DNA of 64,000 bases. Origin: an uncultured Wenzhouxiangella sp. Lineage in GTDB: Bacteria; Pseudomonadota; Gammaproteobacteria; Xanthomonadales; Wenzhouxiangellaceae. Shown here piece by piece: positions 1 to 9,606 of the stretch. The stretch spans positions 55,231 to 119,230 of the forward strand of contig CAJXNL010000004.1 of NCBI GenBank assembly GCA_913057195.1, given 5' to 3'. Numbering within the stretch: the first letter of the stretch is position 1; every line of letters starts with the position of its first letter. The position numbers and the translations under genes are program-made. The notes beneath the pieces are model-generated. The model searched no databases and was not told the DNA's origin. It saw only the letters and a program-made list of their open reading frames with translations.

Positions 1-151
1 GGAGCTCAATCAGTTGACCGCAAGGCCAACCGTGGCCCGGTAGACGTTGGTCCAGAGCAGATTGGCCTGTAGAGACAGTGGGTGTGGGGGGTTGGACGCG
101 GCCACGCCAGATGTCTGTTCGGGTGTTTAGCAGCTGTTGCAATGCTTCCAT
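1..151 (-). CDS. imuA: ImuA-like SOS mutagenesis (translesion synthesis cassette) protein, N-terminal fragment, runs off window start
   Basis: Reverse strand from ATG at 151 reads MEALQQLLNTRTDIWRGRVQPPTPTVSTGQSALDQRLPGHGWPCGQLIEL. This resembles the ImuA N-terminus (xxWRGR...TGxxxLDxxLPGxGWPxGxLxEL). Exact LexA box 33 bp upstream. Absent from ORF track because it is truncated. Confidence 0.85.
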   Translation of the reverse strand, partial: MEALQQLLNTRTDIWRGRVQPPTPTVSTGQSALDQRLPGHGWPCGQLIEL

Positions 152-183
152 GAATTCAAACGATGAGCTGTTGGGGATTAAGA

Positions 184-199
184 CTGTAAATTAATACAG
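184..199. promoter_or_regulatory. LexA (SOS) box CTGTAAATTAATACAG upstream of imuA
   Basis: Exact CTGT-N8-ACAG match with an AT-rich core, 33 bp upstream of the imuA ATG. Confidence 0.88.
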
Positions 200-272
200 T
201 TATTGTAGGTTGGTCAAGGCACAATGTGAAGCACATTGCAGGTGTTTGGTTTAAACTGGCGTTCTAGGCCGC

Positions 273-366
<94 letters not shown>

Positions 367-398
367 TTCTAATAATTTTCTATATAATGGGCCCCCAC

Positions 399-490
<92 letters not shown>

Positions 491-636
491 TCCCCCGAAG
501 CCTTTGATCATCCCAAGAAAAAGCCACCATCTTGATGGTTCAACTGTGATGTTGAATCAAGCAAGCGGTGGCAGTGGTGGGTCCTACTTTTATGAGGTGA
601 GATGGGTGGCCAGTTTGACGCCACCAACACCCCATC

Positions 637-668
637 GCTTGGGCTGTCTTAACGAGCACAGCCCAAGC
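637..668 (-). terminator. Perfect 11-bp inverted repeat downstream of the fasciclin gene
   Basis: GCTTGGGCTGT-N10-ACAGCCCAAGC lies just 3' of the minus-strand CDS; no clear U-tract. Confidence 0.5.
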
Positions 669-695
669 TTGGATGGGCACTGATCAGCAAACCCT

Positions 696-1196
696 TTATT
701 CGGGCAAGATGACTGCGTCAATGACGTGGATTACGCCGTTCGATGCCTCAATGTCGGCTGTGACAACGTTCGCGCCTTTGATTGTGACACCGTCGGTGGC
801 ATCAATGGCCACGCTGCTGCCTTGGACTGTGTTGGGCGTGAGCGTTTGCCCAGCAATATCAGCCGACATGACTTTGCCCGGGAGGACATGGTAGGTGAGG
901 ATGCCTTGCAAGGTGGCCTTGTTCTCAGGCTTCAAAAGATCATCCAAAGTCCCTTCTGGCAATGCTGCAAATGCTGCATCAGTGGGGGCAAACACTGTAA
1001 AAGGGCCGTCGCCTTTTAGCGTTTCAACCAGATCAGCTGCATCCAACGCAGCAGCCAGGGTATTGAAAGACCCCGCGGCGACAGCGGTGTCCACAATGTC
1101 TTTTTGATCATGATTTCCATGGTTGTCGGCACTGGCCAGTGAGGCGAGAAGGGTCAGTGTGAATGTTAAAAAAATGTTTCTCAATTGTGATGACAT
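696..1196 (-). CDS. Secreted fasciclin (FAS1) domain protein
   Basis: Signal peptide [26 protein letters not shown]1 motifs [35 protein letters not shown]. Start trimmed from ORF-track 1328. Confidence 0.88.
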   Translation of the reverse strand: MSSQLRNIFLTFTLTLLASLASADNHGNHDQKDIVDTAVAAGSFNTLAAALDAADLVETLKGDGPFTVFAPTDAAFAALPEGTLDDLLKPENKATLQGILTYHVLPGKVMSADIAGQTLTPNTVQGSSVAIDATDGVTIKGANVVTADIEASNGVIHVIDAVILPE

Positions 1197-1494
1197 GGTG
1201 TCTCCCTTAAGTGTTAGACCGTATTGCGATGTTGGTGTATGTGGTGCGGAATAAACATAACCGCACCGAGTGAAGGTTGCGTGACTTGCGCATGCCACCT
1301 CGATGGCTGAATCCGAATCAATGCGCATTTCGATCTCGCGACCAATCTAGACGACCAACAGCTGCGAGAAGGGCTGGGTCTGATTGTGACCAATATGACT
1401 GGACAATTCACAAATGGAGGGAAGAGAGAAGTGGTTTTTCGGTGATGATCGAGGCAATGGTGTGGATGGACCTTTTGTGTTGTAGTATGGCTTC

Positions 1495-2595
1495 ATGTTG
1501 AGACTAACCAAGCTCGTTTCGGTGACCTTAGTGGCCCTGATCAGTGCCTGTTCGGGAGAGGTGCAACGCGAAAACAATGAGGGATCCCAGAGCCTAAATG
1601 CAGATGTTTTTCAGATAGGCATCACAGGCGGGCTGAGTCGCATTCCTTGGGAGGTCGCCAAACGGTCACAATTGATCAGTGCGATAGAACAAAAACACGC
1701 CTTGAGGCTGGAGTTCATCAGTTTTGCCAACGAGGCCGATGCCGTGTTGGCCTATTCTGCCGGCCAAATCGATGGGGTAACGAGCACACTCAACACGATT
1801 GTGGGGACGCTGCAGGGCAGTGCGGGGGACAGTCACCTTATTTTACTGACTGACTTTTCGCAGTCGTCTCATGCTTTGCTCAGTAAAAGCATCGATGACA
1901 TCCAGAGCTTGTCAGATCAACCCGTCCATGTCCAGTTGAACACGGCGAGTCATTATTTTCTTTTTCGTGCACTGGAAAACGCCGGGTTGGAATTAAGCGA
2001 TGTTGAGTTGATTGATGCGTCGACCTTTGATCTCCAAGAGGGAGCCATTGATGGCAGTATCGAGACCATGGCAGTGGGCGCACCACTGCTTGGGCAGCTC
2101 CGGCCATTAACCGAGTTTCGGCCAATCACCACAAGCGAGATGCTGTTTGGTGAAATGATCGGCGGTTTGGCCGTGAGTGCGGATGTTTTAGAAAGCAACT
2201 CCGCTTTGGGCGCTGCTTTGGTCGAGGTGTGGTTTGCAGCGGTTGAGGAAATTATGGCAGACGATGGGACGTTTACGCGGGCAGGGCTTTCTGAAGTTGC
2301 TCAGCTGGCCGGACTGTCACCCAGATTGGTGGGAGAGTTGCTCTCTCCGAGAGACATCATTGCTGATCCGAAGCGTGCTTTAAGTTTGTTGAATGGGGAT
2401 AATCTCGATGCAACAATCTCAGGTGGCCAGCGCTTTAGAACCGCCGCCGAGGCTGCCTCAGAAGAGTTAGATCTTATGGCGTGCGCGTTCGAGTGTGACG
2501 GCGATGTTCTTGACAACGGAGTTGGAACACAGCTGCGGCTTGATGCAAAGTATCTTGAAGCATTTGTGCAGGGTACCAGCGGTGATGAAGGCTGA
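1495..2595 (+). CDS. NrtA/SsuA/NMT1-like periplasmic substrate-binding lipoprotein
   Basis: Lipobox-like LISAC; SBP-type IGITGG...FANEADAVLAYSAGQIDGV pattern. No ABC permease or ATPase nearby. Confidence 0.7.
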   Translation: MLRLTKLVSVTLVALISACSGEVQRENNEGSQSLNADVFQIGITGGLSRIPWEVAKRSQLISAIEQKHALRLEFISFANEADAVLAYSAGQIDGVTSTLNTIVGTLQGSAGDSHLILLTDFSQSSHALLSKSIDDIQSLSDQPVHVQLNTASHYFLFRALENAGLELSDVELIDASTFDLQEGAIDGSIETMAVGAPLLGQLRPLTEFRPITTSEMLFGEMIGGLAVSADVLESNSALGAALVEVWFAAVEEIMADDGTFTRAGLSEVAQLAGLSPRLVGELLSPRDIIADPKRALSLLNGDNLDATISGGQRFRTAAEAASEELDLMACAFECDGDVLDNGVGTQLRLDAKYLEAFVQGTSGDEG

Positions 2596-3148
2596 GTTAT
2601 CCAATGCTTTATTCGATGCTCTGCCCAAAACAGGGTGGCTCTATCCCGATCTGACGTTATCAGCTGCCCAGATGTATGGTCAAGGCGTCAGGGCAGACGA
2701 TCTCCACGCTTTGGTCGAGCGGGGGCTGGCTGAATCTAAGGTGCTGTGTCGCTGTGCACGATGCCCGGCATGCCAAACACATCAGTGCAGCATTTGGGAG
2801 CGGTGCATGCGATGTGAGTCCGCCAATCTGACCGCCATACCTTTGTTTCACCATATTCTTTGCGCGGCAATTTTCGAAGCGCCCAATGGGCTTGCTGCGG
2901 TCGAACGATGTGAGAAATGTGATCAGCCATTGGCAGATGAACCAGCGATGGTCGAGCCGGTGGGTGACACTTATCGATGCCGTGACTGTGGAGGACACTC
3001 ACCCGAGCCAAAACTTGCATTCTATTGTTTTGGCTGTCAGAAGGTTCACGCTTTTGATGAAGTGACGTTCCACCGCTTATGGAAGTTCAGGCGCGCCACA
3101 ACCCACTCAGCGCTGACCGATTCTGTGAGGCAAAAAAACGATGTTTGA
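2585..3148 (+). CDS. Cys-rich zinc-ribbon-like protein of unknown function
   Basis: ATG overlaps the upstream stop. Motifs CRCARCPACQTHQC, CMRC, CEKC, CRDC, CFGC. Confidence 0.65.
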   Translation: MKAELSNALFDALPKTGWLYPDLTLSAAQMYGQGVRADDLHALVERGLAESKVLCRCARCPACQTHQCSIWERCMRCESANLTAIPLFHHILCAAIFEAPNGLAAVERCEKCDQPLADEPAMVEPVGDTYRCRDCGGHSPEPKLAFYCFGCQKVHAFDEVTFHRLWKFRRATTHSALTDSVRQKNDV

Positions 3149-4415
3149 TGTGCCCTATCTACTGGGTGTCTTCTTCGGAGCTGCCCCGTTGGCAACCCTG
3201 GCCACCGTGTTTATCTTCGATGTGCCTCGTGATTTGCTGGCGCTGGCGGGGGTTGCTTTGGCCCGCGGCCGTAAGTTAGGCAAGAGGCAAGGTGAGACGT
3301 TGACCGCCGGGCACGACGGTGACGTGACGGTCATTATTGCCTCATTGAATGATCCAGAAGGGGTCTTGTTAAGTTTGGAAAGTTTGAGGGCGCAGGACCT
3401 TCCGCCGGCACGCGTGATCGTTTTTAGTGATGGTTCAACCGACTGCTCTGTGGCCGTGTTGAGCACCCTGCAACGACGTGGTGAGATTGATTTGGTCGTT
3501 GTTAACGATTTCAGGCTTGGTCGGGCAGCGGCAGGCAATGTCGCGCTTCGCTACGTTGAGACCGAGTTTGTTTTATTTATTGATTCTGATACCCGCTTAG
3601 AACCTGGAGCGATTGCCGCACTCCGGCGTCGCTTACTGACGCGCCCCGAGGCCGCCGTTTGTTCTGGAAACATCAGTGTCAGTAATCATAAAGACAGCAT
3701 TTGGGCAGGTTTGCAGCAGTTGGAATACATGATCTCGATCGATTTTGGTCGAGAATTCTCAGATACACTGGGCGCAGTGGCCTGTTGCTCGGGGGCATTA
3801 AGCATGTATCGCAGCACAATGCTCCAAGACGCTGGCGGTTTATCCTCAGGATCAGGAGAGGACTTGGCCACGACATTGAGACTGCGTCGCATGGGTTATG
3901 AGGTCCACTTTGAGGCAGACGCCTGGGCAAGAACAGCCGTGCCCTCGACGCTCAGTGGCCTGATCGATCAGCGACTGAGGTGGGATCGAGACGCTTTTAG
4001 GATACAGGTCGTGCAGTTTCACCAGCTTCGTAAGCAAGGCGCTAATGAGCCCTTGGCAAACTCGATTCAACGCTATGATTTTGTTCTATTTACCTTTTTG
4101 CCCACGCTGATGATGCCTCTGTTCTTGCCCATACTCACACAGGTGCCTGCTGATCTGCTGCCGAGTTTTCTGGCTGGGGGCTATGTATTTTTGATGTTGC
4201 TTGCAGCATTGATTCTTGCGCCCGTATTTATTGGATATCGGGGGCAAGTGTCGGTATTTCAATTGCTGTTGCTGCCGATTTTTCCGCTTTATCAAGGCAT
4301 CTTTATGAAGGGCGTTCGGCTGTATGCTTATGTCAGCGAGGCGATTTTTCATGCCTCGGCTCGAGATCGATATGTCCCCGCTCGAGTGCGCCAACGACTC
4401 AACGGTAAGTGCTGA
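3141..4415 (+). CDS. Family 2 processive-type membrane glycosyltransferase
   Basis: SDGSTD, DSDTR, GEDLATT and QRLRW motifs plus C-terminal TM segments (BcsA/PgaC/Alg8-like architecture). Confidence 0.85.
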   Translation: MFDVPYLLGVFFGAAPLATLATVFIFDVPRDLLALAGVALARGRKLGKRQGETLTAGHDGDVTVIIASLNDPEGVLLSLESLRAQDLPPARVIVFSDGSTDCSVAVLSTLQRRGEIDLVVVNDFRLGRAAAGNVALRYVETEFVLFIDSDTRLEPGAIAALRRRLLTRPEAAVCSGNISVSNHKDSIWAGLQQLEYMISIDFGREFSDTLGAVACCSGALSMYRSTMLQDAGGLSSGSGEDLATTLRLRRMGYEVHFEADAWARTAVPSTLSGLIDQRLRWDRDAFRIQVVQFHQLRKQGANEPLANSIQRYDFVLFTFLPTLMMPLFLPILTQVPADLLPSFLAGGYVFLMLLAALILAPVFIGYRGQVSVFQLLLLPIFPLYQGIFMKGVRLYAYVSEAIFHASARDRYVPARVRQRLNGKC

Positions 4416-5398
4416 TGCATATTCTGCGCGGTGGTGGTCAAGCGGGCCAGCGCGATGAGCGATATAAAAGCTCAGGGCGGGTGGTGAGGCTGATATATTC
4501 TATGGCGGTATTGGCCGTCATTGCATATGCACTGTATTTTTTCGGTCGCCCCTATCTTATCCTCGAAGGAGCGGGGATCGTATCAGCACCTAAAAAAGAT
4601 ATCGCGGCTGATCATGTGGCTGAAGTTGAGCTTGTCCATATCGAGCCAGGTGATCGGGTATACCCGGGAGCCTTGCTTTTTACAATCAACCGCTCAGGTT
4701 TTGCTGAGCGTTTGGATGAAATTCGCACGACACTTGCAGATCGTGAGCAAGATATTGACAGAGTTCTTCAAGAGCTCAAGGTCGCCGAGCGAATGATGCC
4801 CGTGCTGAACCGCCGAGTGAGTGAATTGGGCGGTGTATTAAAGCGAGCAGACGATCAGCCTGAAATTATGGATCTTTCAACACGAAGCACCCTGCATCGT
4901 GAATATGCTGAGGCTTCACGACAGCTTGAACAGAATCGGGCGCAGCGAGAAAACTTACCTGGTCTGCTTGATCAGTTGCAGCAAAACAAACGTGCGCTTC
5001 AACAACGCCAGTCGGAGATATTGCTGACCTGGAGAAACCGTCAGGTGGTGGCTCAGGAGGCCGGTATTATCGGGCCTGAGGTTGTTTCTGAAGGTGAGAC
5101 AGTGTTGACCGGTGAGGTTATGGCACAACTGCTCGACTCAAGTCGCCTTTATGTAATTTGGGAATTGCCTCAGCGAATGCTTCGATTGCCGCGTCTTGGC
5201 GAGCGGGTGATTGTGAAAGGTGTTCGTGTGCAAGTGACAGGGCGAGTGGATCGATTTGCCGCGATGGCTAGTCCCTCGCCCGGGGATCAACAGCGTCGTC
5301 GACGTCTTGTGTATGTCGCCATCAATCGTGAAGATGCGAAGTTATTGCCCCTAGAAAGCAGCGTGACAGTTCAGATGAATTACTTCTGGAACGATTGA
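4415..5398 (+). CDS. HlyD/Alg44-like periplasmic adaptor (membrane fusion) protein
   Basis: N-terminal TM, barrel-sandwich-like VELVHIEPGDRVYPGALLFTI, coiled-coil region, second half VVAQEAGIIGPEVVSEGETV. Start overlaps glycosyltransferase stop (TGATG). Confidence 0.75.
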   Translation: MHILRGGGQAGQRDERYKSSGRVVRLIYSMAVLAVIAYALYFFGRPYLILEGAGIVSAPKKDIAADHVAEVELVHIEPGDRVYPGALLFTINRSGFAERLDEIRTTLADREQDIDRVLQELKVAERMMPVLNRRVSELGGVLKRADDQPEIMDLSTRSTLHREYAEASRQLEQNRAQRENLPGLLDQLQQNKRALQQRQSEILLTWRNRQVVAQEAGIIGPEVVSEGETVLTGEVMAQLLDSSRLYVIWELPQRMLRLPRLGERVIVKGVRVQVTGRVDRFAAMASPSPGDQQRRRRLVYVAINREDAKLLPLESSVTVQMNYFWND

Positions 5399-5665
5399 TC
5401 TGTCAGCTGAGCCGTAGGAGTCATGATCAGCCATAGGCTGCGATTTTAACGCGTTGATGACTGGCGCTGTCGGTGTTTCTGTGGCAGGCGATCCGTGCGA
5501 TTCAGATTCAGATTTAGATTCGGTTTCAGACGCTTTTGAGGTGCTGCGTCGGACTTCAGACCAGGATGAGAGGCCCTTGGGCTTGATTGCGGGCACTTCA
5601 ACATCTGCCGCACGAATTAAGAGAGTGATAAACTACCGGGATCATCGATTGTAAGGAGACAACCC

Positions 5666-6919
5666 ATGGGATTCCAACACGTCAAAATGCCTGAATCAGG
5701 CGATAAAGTGCGCATCGACAACGGCCGTTTGGTGGTCTCCGATCAGCCCATTTTGGGGTTTATTGAGGGTGATGGCATTGGTGTGGACATCACGCCCGCC
5801 TGCATGCGGGTTTGGAACGCCGCCATTGAAAAGGCCTATGGTGGCCAACGCAAGGTTCACTGGGCAGAGCTTTTCTTAGGGGAGAAAGCCGCCGGCATCT
5901 ACGACGGGGACTACTTTCCCCAGGAAACCCTGGATGCCATTCAAGATTTGACCGTGGCCATTAAGGGGCCGTTGACGACGCCGGTCGGTGAGGGCTTTCG
6001 CTCGCTGAATGTCTCGTTGAGGCAAACCCTTGATTTATATGCCTGTGTTCGGCCAGTGAAGTACTACAACGGCGTTCCCTCTCCGTTGAAAAAACCTGAA
6101 GATGTGGATGCGGTGATTTTCCGTGAGAACACTGAGGATGTCTATGCCGGACTCGAGTATGCATCGGGTACCCCTGAGAATAAAAAGCTGGCGACATTCC
6201 TGCGCGAGCAAATGGGCGCGGACTTCTTCGAAGATGCGGGTCTCGGGATCAAGCCGGTCTCGGCGGCGGGCTCAAAGCGCTTAGTCCGAAAAGCCATCCA
6301 GTACGCCATCGACAATAACCGCTCAAGCGTGACCTTGGTACACAAAGGCAACATCATGAAGTTCACCGAAGGCGCGTTTAGAAAGTGGGGGTACGAAGTC
6401 GCGGCCGAAGAGTTTGGGGATGTCACCATCACCGAAGACGAGCTGTGGGAAAAACACGACGGGAAAGCCCCCGAGGGCAAGATTGTCATCAAAGACCGAA
6501 TCGCCGACATCATGTTCCAGCTCATGCTGCTGCGGCCCGCGGAGTTCGATGTTTTGGCGACCATGAACCTCAATGGCGACTATTTGTCAGACGCCTTGGC
6601 TGCCGAAGTCGGCGGCATGGGGATTGCAGCGGGAGCAAACATGGCCGATCACGTTGCAGTGTTCGAAGCCACCCACGGCACTGCGCCAAAATACGCCGGA
6701 AAAGATCAAGTTAACCCGAGCTCACTGATGTTTTCGGGCTGCATGATGTTTGATTACATCGGGTGGCCTGAAGTGACTCAATTAATCGAAGCGGCGTTTG
6801 AAAAAGTGGTCTCTGACAAAGTGGTGACTTACGATTTCGCAAGGCTTCTGGAAGGCTCCACGAAGGTCTCCACCAGCGGATTTGCAGATGCCCTAATTGA
6901 CGCGATCAACCAAAGCTAA
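5666..6919 (+). CDS. icd: NADP-dependent isocitrate dehydrogenase
   Basis: [52 protein letters not shown]. Confidence 0.95.
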   Translation: MGFQHVKMPESGDKVRIDNGRLVVSDQPILGFIEGDGIGVDITPACMRVWNAAIEKAYGGQRKVHWAELFLGEKAAGIYDGDYFPQETLDAIQDLTVAIKGPLTTPVGEGFRSLNVSLRQTLDLYACVRPVKYYNGVPSPLKKPEDVDAVIFRENTEDVYAGLEYASGTPENKKLATFLREQMGADFFEDAGLGIKPVSAAGSKRLVRKAIQYAIDNNRSSVTLVHKGNIMKFTEGAFRKWGYEVAAEEFGDVTITEDELWEKHDGKAPEGKIVIKDRIADIMFQLMLLRPAEFDVLATMNLNGDYLSDALAAEVGGMGIAAGANMADHVAVFEATHGTAPKYAGKDQVNPSSLMFSGCMMFDYIGWPEVTQLIEAAFEKVVSDKVVTYDFARLLEGSTKVSTSGFADALIDAINQS

Positions 6920-6950
6920 TGGGCACTGGATTTGGCAGCTTGGCTCGACC

Positions 6951-7784
6951 ATGACTGAGAATGTTTGGGAGCAGGCTCGGACGGCTTTGGCCGAAAGAGA
7001 TCCGTGGACCAAATGTGAGCAAGTGCAAGCCCTTTGGTCACTCGTGAGGCATCAGCCTGAGGGTTTAAAAGCCGACGACAAACCGAGTTGGTCCAGCGAG
7101 GAGCTGCCCTGCGGGCAGCCCGATCGTCCTGAGTTAATTCCACCGAATGAGCTGCCTCGGCGCGGCTTGGGATCTGTCGAGGGGCGAGTGGCTTTGATTC
7201 ATGCCATTGCGCATATTGAGTTTAATGCCATCAATTTGGGTCTCGATGCGGCCTGCCGCTTCCACGGAATGCCGGATGGCACGCACGGTACCGATCCGGG
7301 GCACTTTTATTGGGACTGGCTTAGCGTGGCCGCCGATGAGGCAAGACATTTTTTGATGTTATCTGGGCGTCTGTCAGATTTGGGCGCTCAGTATGGAGAC
7401 TTGCCGGCGCACAATGGTCTTTGGGCAATGGCGGTCAAAACACAGCACGATGTGCTTGTTCGAATGGCCTTGGTGCCGCGTGTGTTAGAGGCGCGTGGTT
7501 TAGATGTCACGCCCGGCATGATCGACAAGCTCAAGCAAGCCGAGGACCACGAGACCGTCAGACGATTGGAAATCATTTTGGAAGAAGAGGAAGCGCACGT
7601 CACCATCGGGACTCGCTGGTTTCGCTATTGCTGCGGTCTGGTGGGCTTGGAGCCTGACTCAACCTTTGATGAGCTTCTGCACACTTATTTTCAGCCGCCC
7701 CCCAAGGGGCCCTACAATGAGCCAGCAAGAAAGCGCGCGGGCTTTAGTGAGACAGAGCTTGCCCGTTTGAGAAAGAACGGATAA
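6951..7784 (+). CDS. DUF455 ferritin-like protein
   Basis: HAIAHIEFNAINLGLDA, AADEARHF, EEEEAHVTIG metal-ligand-like motifs. Confidence 0.8.
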   Translation: MTENVWEQARTALAERDPWTKCEQVQALWSLVRHQPEGLKADDKPSWSSEELPCGQPDRPELIPPNELPRRGLGSVEGRVALIHAIAHIEFNAINLGLDAACRFHGMPDGTHGTDPGHFYWDWLSVAADEARHFLMLSGRLSDLGAQYGDLPAHNGLWAMAVKTQHDVLVRMALVPRVLEARGLDVTPGMIDKLKQAEDHETVRRLEIILEEEEAHVTIGTRWFRYCCGLVGLEPDSTFDELLHTYFQPPPKGPYNEPARKRAGFSETELARLRKNG

Positions 7785-8376
7785 CACCCACCGCCAATCC
7801 CTCAACGGCAAACTCTTGGCCTGATCGCACTTTGATGGGGGGGTAAGCGGGATTGTGCGCGACAAGCTCAATGCCTCGCCCGCGACGTTTAAGCTCTTTG
7901 ACAGTGATCTCATCATCGATGCGCGCGACAACGATTTGGCCCGTTCTGGCCTCAGGCGTTTTATGCACCACCAGCATGTCACCATCGTTAATGCCTGCAT
8001 CAATCATGCTGTCACCGTTGACCTTAAGCAAAAAGTGCGGTTTGGGTGAAAAGGCTGATGGATCAACAGAAAGTTGGGCTTGCTGGTGTTCGACAGCCAA
8101 AATGGGTCGGCCTGCACTCACTCGCCCAATCACAGGCAGTGATTTGGCGCTCGCCGGGTTGGAATCACGAGCGATAACCCGAATGCCTCGGGCGGTGCCT
8201 TGTATCAACTCAATCACGCCTTGACGCTCTAAGGCTTTCAGATGGCACTGCGCCGCGTTGGGTGAAGAAAATTTGAAGTGTTTGACGATTTGAGCGCGCG
8301 TGGGCGGCCATCCGTGGCGATCGACGTGATCGGCAATGAAGTCGTAAATGGCCTGCTGGCGCTTGGTCAATGGCAT
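7744..8376 (-). CDS. lexA: LexA repressor
   Basis: N-terminal wHTH, cleavage site VSAG-RP, GDSMIDAGI serine and ITVKEL lysine. ATG at 8376 (GTG at 8379 also possible). Confidence 0.95.
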   Translation of the reverse strand: MPLTKRQQAIYDFIADHVDRHGWPPTRAQIVKHFKFSSPNAAQCHLKALERQGVIELIQGTARGIRVIARDSNPASAKSLPVIGRVSAGRPILAVEHQQAQLSVDPSAFSPKPHFLLKVNGDSMIDAGINDGDMLVVHKTPEARTGQIVVARIDDEITVKELKRRGRGIELVAHNPAYPPIKVRSGQEFAVEGLAVGVIRSFSNGQALSH

Positions 8377-8383
8377 CACATTA

Positions 8384-8399
8384 CTGTATCAAAAAACAG
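8384..8399. promoter_or_regulatory. LexA (SOS) box CTGTATCAAAAAACAG upstream of lexA
   Basis: Exact CTGT-N8-ACAG immediately upstream of the lexA start; consistent with autoregulation. Confidence 0.88.
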
Positions 8400-8448
8400 T
8401 TCTGGCGTCACCTGTGCTCTTGGCCAGCGTCCGAGGGACGTTGTGTGG

Positions 8449-9033
8449 TCACTTGCCGTCGTCGGGCGCCTTTCTCTGTACGGGCACATAAATGCGCTGA
8501 ACCGGGTAGTTGTAGGGTCCCCAAAATCCTGTATAGAACCCAGCATAGCCCCAGCGCCGGTCGTCTTTTTCCGAGCGCTCAGGCCACAAGTAAATGCTCT
8601 GTGCAGTCACCATGGGGTAGCGGTACGTGTATTCCCCAATCAGGTTTTCGGTGAATCCCGTCAGTTCGCCAACCACGGTCACCTCTCGACCCTGCGTGTA
8701 GACCGCTGGATCTCGAAACCCGGGGCCGCAGGCCATGAATCGACCAAAATGCACATCATTGCCAACAATGGGGCGGGCGCTTCGATCCAGCTGGCGCGCC
8801 AACAGCTCTAGACATGTGCGATTCGTTTGCGGTTCAGTGCTGACCAAAACGCCCCCCCAGCGCACCCGTTGTCCAATCGCTTGGGGGGTCGCCTGATTGG
8901 CCACGGTGGAAGAAAACTGGCTGGCGTCGCCTGCGATGGGGTCGGGAATGGTGGCGCAAGCGCTGAGCAGGGCTGCGGTCAGTCCAGCCAGCATGAGCTT
9001 GATAGAGTGCGTGAACTGAGGATGGTCTGTCAT
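8449..9033 (-). CDS. Slp family outer-membrane lipoprotein
   Basis: Lipobox LLSAC, then Slp-like VRWGGVLVS...GREVTVVGELTGF...IGEYTYRYP. Confidence 0.85.
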   Translation of the reverse strand: MTDHPQFTHSIKLMLAGLTAALLSACATIPDPIAGDASQFSSTVANQATPQAIGQRVRWGGVLVSTEPQTNRTCLELLARQLDRSARPIVGNDVHFGRFMACGPGFRDPAVYTQGREVTVVGELTGFTENLIGEYTYRYPMVTAQSIYLWPERSEKDDRRWGYAGFYTGFWGPYNYPVQRIYVPVQRKAPDDGK

Positions 9034-9046
9034 GGTCTGTTGCTCC

Positions 9047-9388
9047 TTATCCTGTCACCAACGCGTCGATGCGGGCAGCACAGATGAAGTCATTTTCGCT
9101 GAGTCCACCAATGGCATGTGTGGTGTAGTGCACCTGGCATCGATTATAGCCAGCCTCAAAATCCGGATGATGGTCTTGTTGGTTGGCCACCCATGCCATT
9201 GCATTGATAAAAGCGATGGTCTGATAAAAATCTTTAAATCGAAATGTGCGGCTGATGGTTGAGCCATCTTCACTGATGGACCAGCCCTCGATTTGGTTCA
9301 AAAGTGAGTGTGCAATGTCTTTGGATAAAGGTTCCGTGCCACCTTCACAAGGCTGACAAGTTTTTTGTGTCAGTGTCATTTCGCTCAT
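9047..9388 (-). CDS. phhB: Pterin-4a-carbinolamine dehydratase
   Basis: FRFKDFYQTIAFINAMAWVANQQDHHPDFEAGYNRCQVHYTTHAIGGLSENDFICAARID. Confidence 0.93.
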   Translation of the reverse strand: MSEMTLTQKTCQPCEGGTEPLSKDIAHSLLNQIEGWSISEDGSTISRTFRFKDFYQTIAFINAMAWVANQQDHHPDFEAGYNRCQVHYTTHAIGGLSENDFICAARIDALVTG

Positions 9389-9606
9389 ATTCACAGTGCC
9401 TTCAAGTGTTCAATGAATCCCAGCGTGCCTGTCTTATTGTGACCGACCAACGCTGTATAAGTTTCAGTCTACAGAACGGGATGTCAACACACTGGGAACT
9501 GTTTCAGCGAGGCCTCGAGCCTGTTATCCCGTTGAGGTCGGATGGCCAGTGTAAAATACCCGATCACCCATCACCGCAGTTTTGGCAAAACAGGAGTTGC
9601 CCGACA

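Noticed and set aside
5351-5596. 81-aa minus-strand ORF with Ser/Glu/Lys repeats (SETESKSESES) before icd
   Set aside because: Overlaps the adaptor gene end; low complexity from GATTCAGATT-like DNA repeats; no recognisable domain. Could be real but unsupported.
9430-9460. Possible LexA box near 9.4 kb (CTGTATAAGTTTCAGTCTACAG)
   Set aside because: Spacing is not CTGT-N8-ACAG.
9304-9606. N-terminal extension of the PrpD ORF
   Set aside because: Antisense to phhB and upstream of a good start at 9607.
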